Positions 63,648-64,000 of a DNA stretch of 64,000 nucleotides are shown piece after piece (within the stretch, counting starts at the first letter, position 1; the number at the start of each line of letters is the position of its first letter). Made by a program: the position numbers and the translations under genes. The stretch comes from Anaerococcus pacaensis 9403502 (lineage in GTDB: Bacteria; Bacillota; Clostridia; Tissierellales; Peptoniphilaceae). Below the pieces are notes generated by a model. It did not search any database and had not been told where the DNA came from. It saw only the letters and a list, made by a program, of their open reading frames with translations. The stretch spans positions 679,269 to 743,268 of the forward strand of contig HG326663.1 of assembly GCA_000308255.3 (NCBI GenBank), in the 5' to 3' direction.

Positions 63648-64000
63648 ATGAAAGAGAAAGTCAGAGTTTCTAAGGTGATCAATTATGCGGGCGCCTTTAT
63701 CGCCTTGCTAATCGGGTCAGGTTTTGCGACAGGACAGGAGTTGTTACAATTCTTTGCTTCGTATGGCCTACCTGGACTATTAGGTGTAATAGTATGCTTT
63801 GTGTTGTTCGCCTTTGTAGGTGTAGAATTTGTTACTTATGGTAAAAAATACCATTTTGAAAACCCAAATAACGTGTATAAGGCAATATGTGGCGATAAGC
63901 TCGGCACATTTTACGATTATTTTTCGGTATTTTTCCTATTTTTATCATTCACAGTAATGGTAGCTGGAGCGCAAGCTACATTTGTCCAACAATATAATGC
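63648..64000 (+). CDS. YkvI-like membrane transporter, 5' part
   Basis: Start of an integral membrane protein, cut by the window end after 117 codons. The start MKEKVRVSKVINYAGAFIAL is followed by LIGSGFATGQELLQFFASYG, a pattern of the YkvI/APC-like transporter group, and by further membrane segments. The substrate is unknown; related proteins resemble amino-acid or sodium-coupled permeases. AGGAAGG precedes the ATG. Confidence 0.75.
   Translation, partial: MKEKVRVSKVINYAGAFIALLIGSGFATGQELLQFFASYGLPGLLGVIVCFVLFAFVGVEFVTYGKKYHFENPNNVYKAICGDKLGTFYDYFSVFFLFLSFTVMVAGAQATFVQQYN

Noticed and set aside
1-64000. tRNA, rRNA or insertion sequences
   Set aside because: I scanned for tRNA-like T-loops, rRNA stretches and transposase motifs and saw none that I could support; absence is not proven without a covariance or profile search.

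Overview
The window is a chromosomal replication-origin region of a low-GC, anaerobic Gram-positive bacterium. Gene order (rsmG-mnmG-mnmE and jag-yidC-yidD-rnpA-rpmH on the minus strand; oriC; dnaA-dnaN-yaaA-recF-gyrB-gyrA on the plus strand), lipoproteins, NPxTG sortase-type tails and the style of the surface proteins suggest Peptoniphilaceae/Tissierellia, most like Anaerococcus. The genus is an inference; no rRNA gene is present. Strand polarity flips at about 19.0-19.7 kb, as expected for bidirectional replication.

Layout. 0-2 kb: 3' end of fabK, a frameshifted CPBP/CAAX-protease pseudogene and an intact CPBP protease. 2.3-6.2 kb: rsmG, mnmG, mnmE (tRNA/rRNA modification). 6.3-12.5 kb: four tandem secreted paralogs with thioredoxin-like folds; two keep a CxxS active site and NPxTG tails, two have lost the active site. 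12.5-16.1 kb: a minus-strand operon of an acyl-CoA-dehydrogenase-like flavoprotein, a cytosolic PhnD-like binding protein, a core-MetE methyltransferase and an OsmC-like protein, of unknown pathway. 16.2-19.0 kb: jag, yidC, yidD, rnpA, rpmH. 19.0-21.3 kb: a bipartite oriC flanking dnaA, with an unwinding module (DnaA box, GC patch, DnaA-trio-like CTA repeats, AT-rich stretch) between dnaA and dnaN. 21.3-29.5 kb: dnaN, yaaA, recF, gyrB, gyrA, followed without a gap by an anti-anti-sigma/anti-sigma/sigma-B-type module. 29.7-35.2 kb: an AT-rich accessory cassette with an Rgg/PlcR-like regulator, a tiny ORF, a two-gene ABC exporter and a ruined third ABC gene. 35.2-37.5 kb: toxin-antitoxin island (Phd/Doc, orphan RelB, BrnT/BrnA) with a conserved hypothetical. 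37.5-40.6 kb: a lipoprotein and a secreted cell-wall hydrolase with wall-binding repeats. 40.7-51.7 kb: a large oligopeptide transporter locus (two OppA paralogs, OppB, OppC, OppD, OppF and a small membrane protein). 51.8-57.1 kb: small regulators and orphans (DUF2089, SDR, AIM24-like, glutaredoxin-like, YkvA, DUF4236). 57.4-63.4 kb: a second, conventional Opp/Dpp operon. 63.6-64 kb: start of a YkvI-like permease.

How it works together. The core is replication initiation, supercoiling, tRNA modification and membrane-protein insertion. Four parS-like palindromes lie on both sides of oriC, so a ParB-type segregation system probably acts here, though no parAB is in the window. Two peptide importers suggest heavy reliance on peptides as nutrients.

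Most unusual features: (1) in the first Opp system, OppC carries a beta-propeller-like RCC1 insertion in its first extracellular loop, OppF has a roughly 180-residue helical insertion, and both OppAs are enlarged; (2) the four degenerating secreted thioredoxin-like paralogs; (3) the uncharacterised flavoprotein/PhnD/core-MetE/OsmC operon; (4) a sigma-B-type module joined to gyrBA with a shortened anti-sigma factor; (5) the Rgg/ABC cassette with a possible very short peptide gene.
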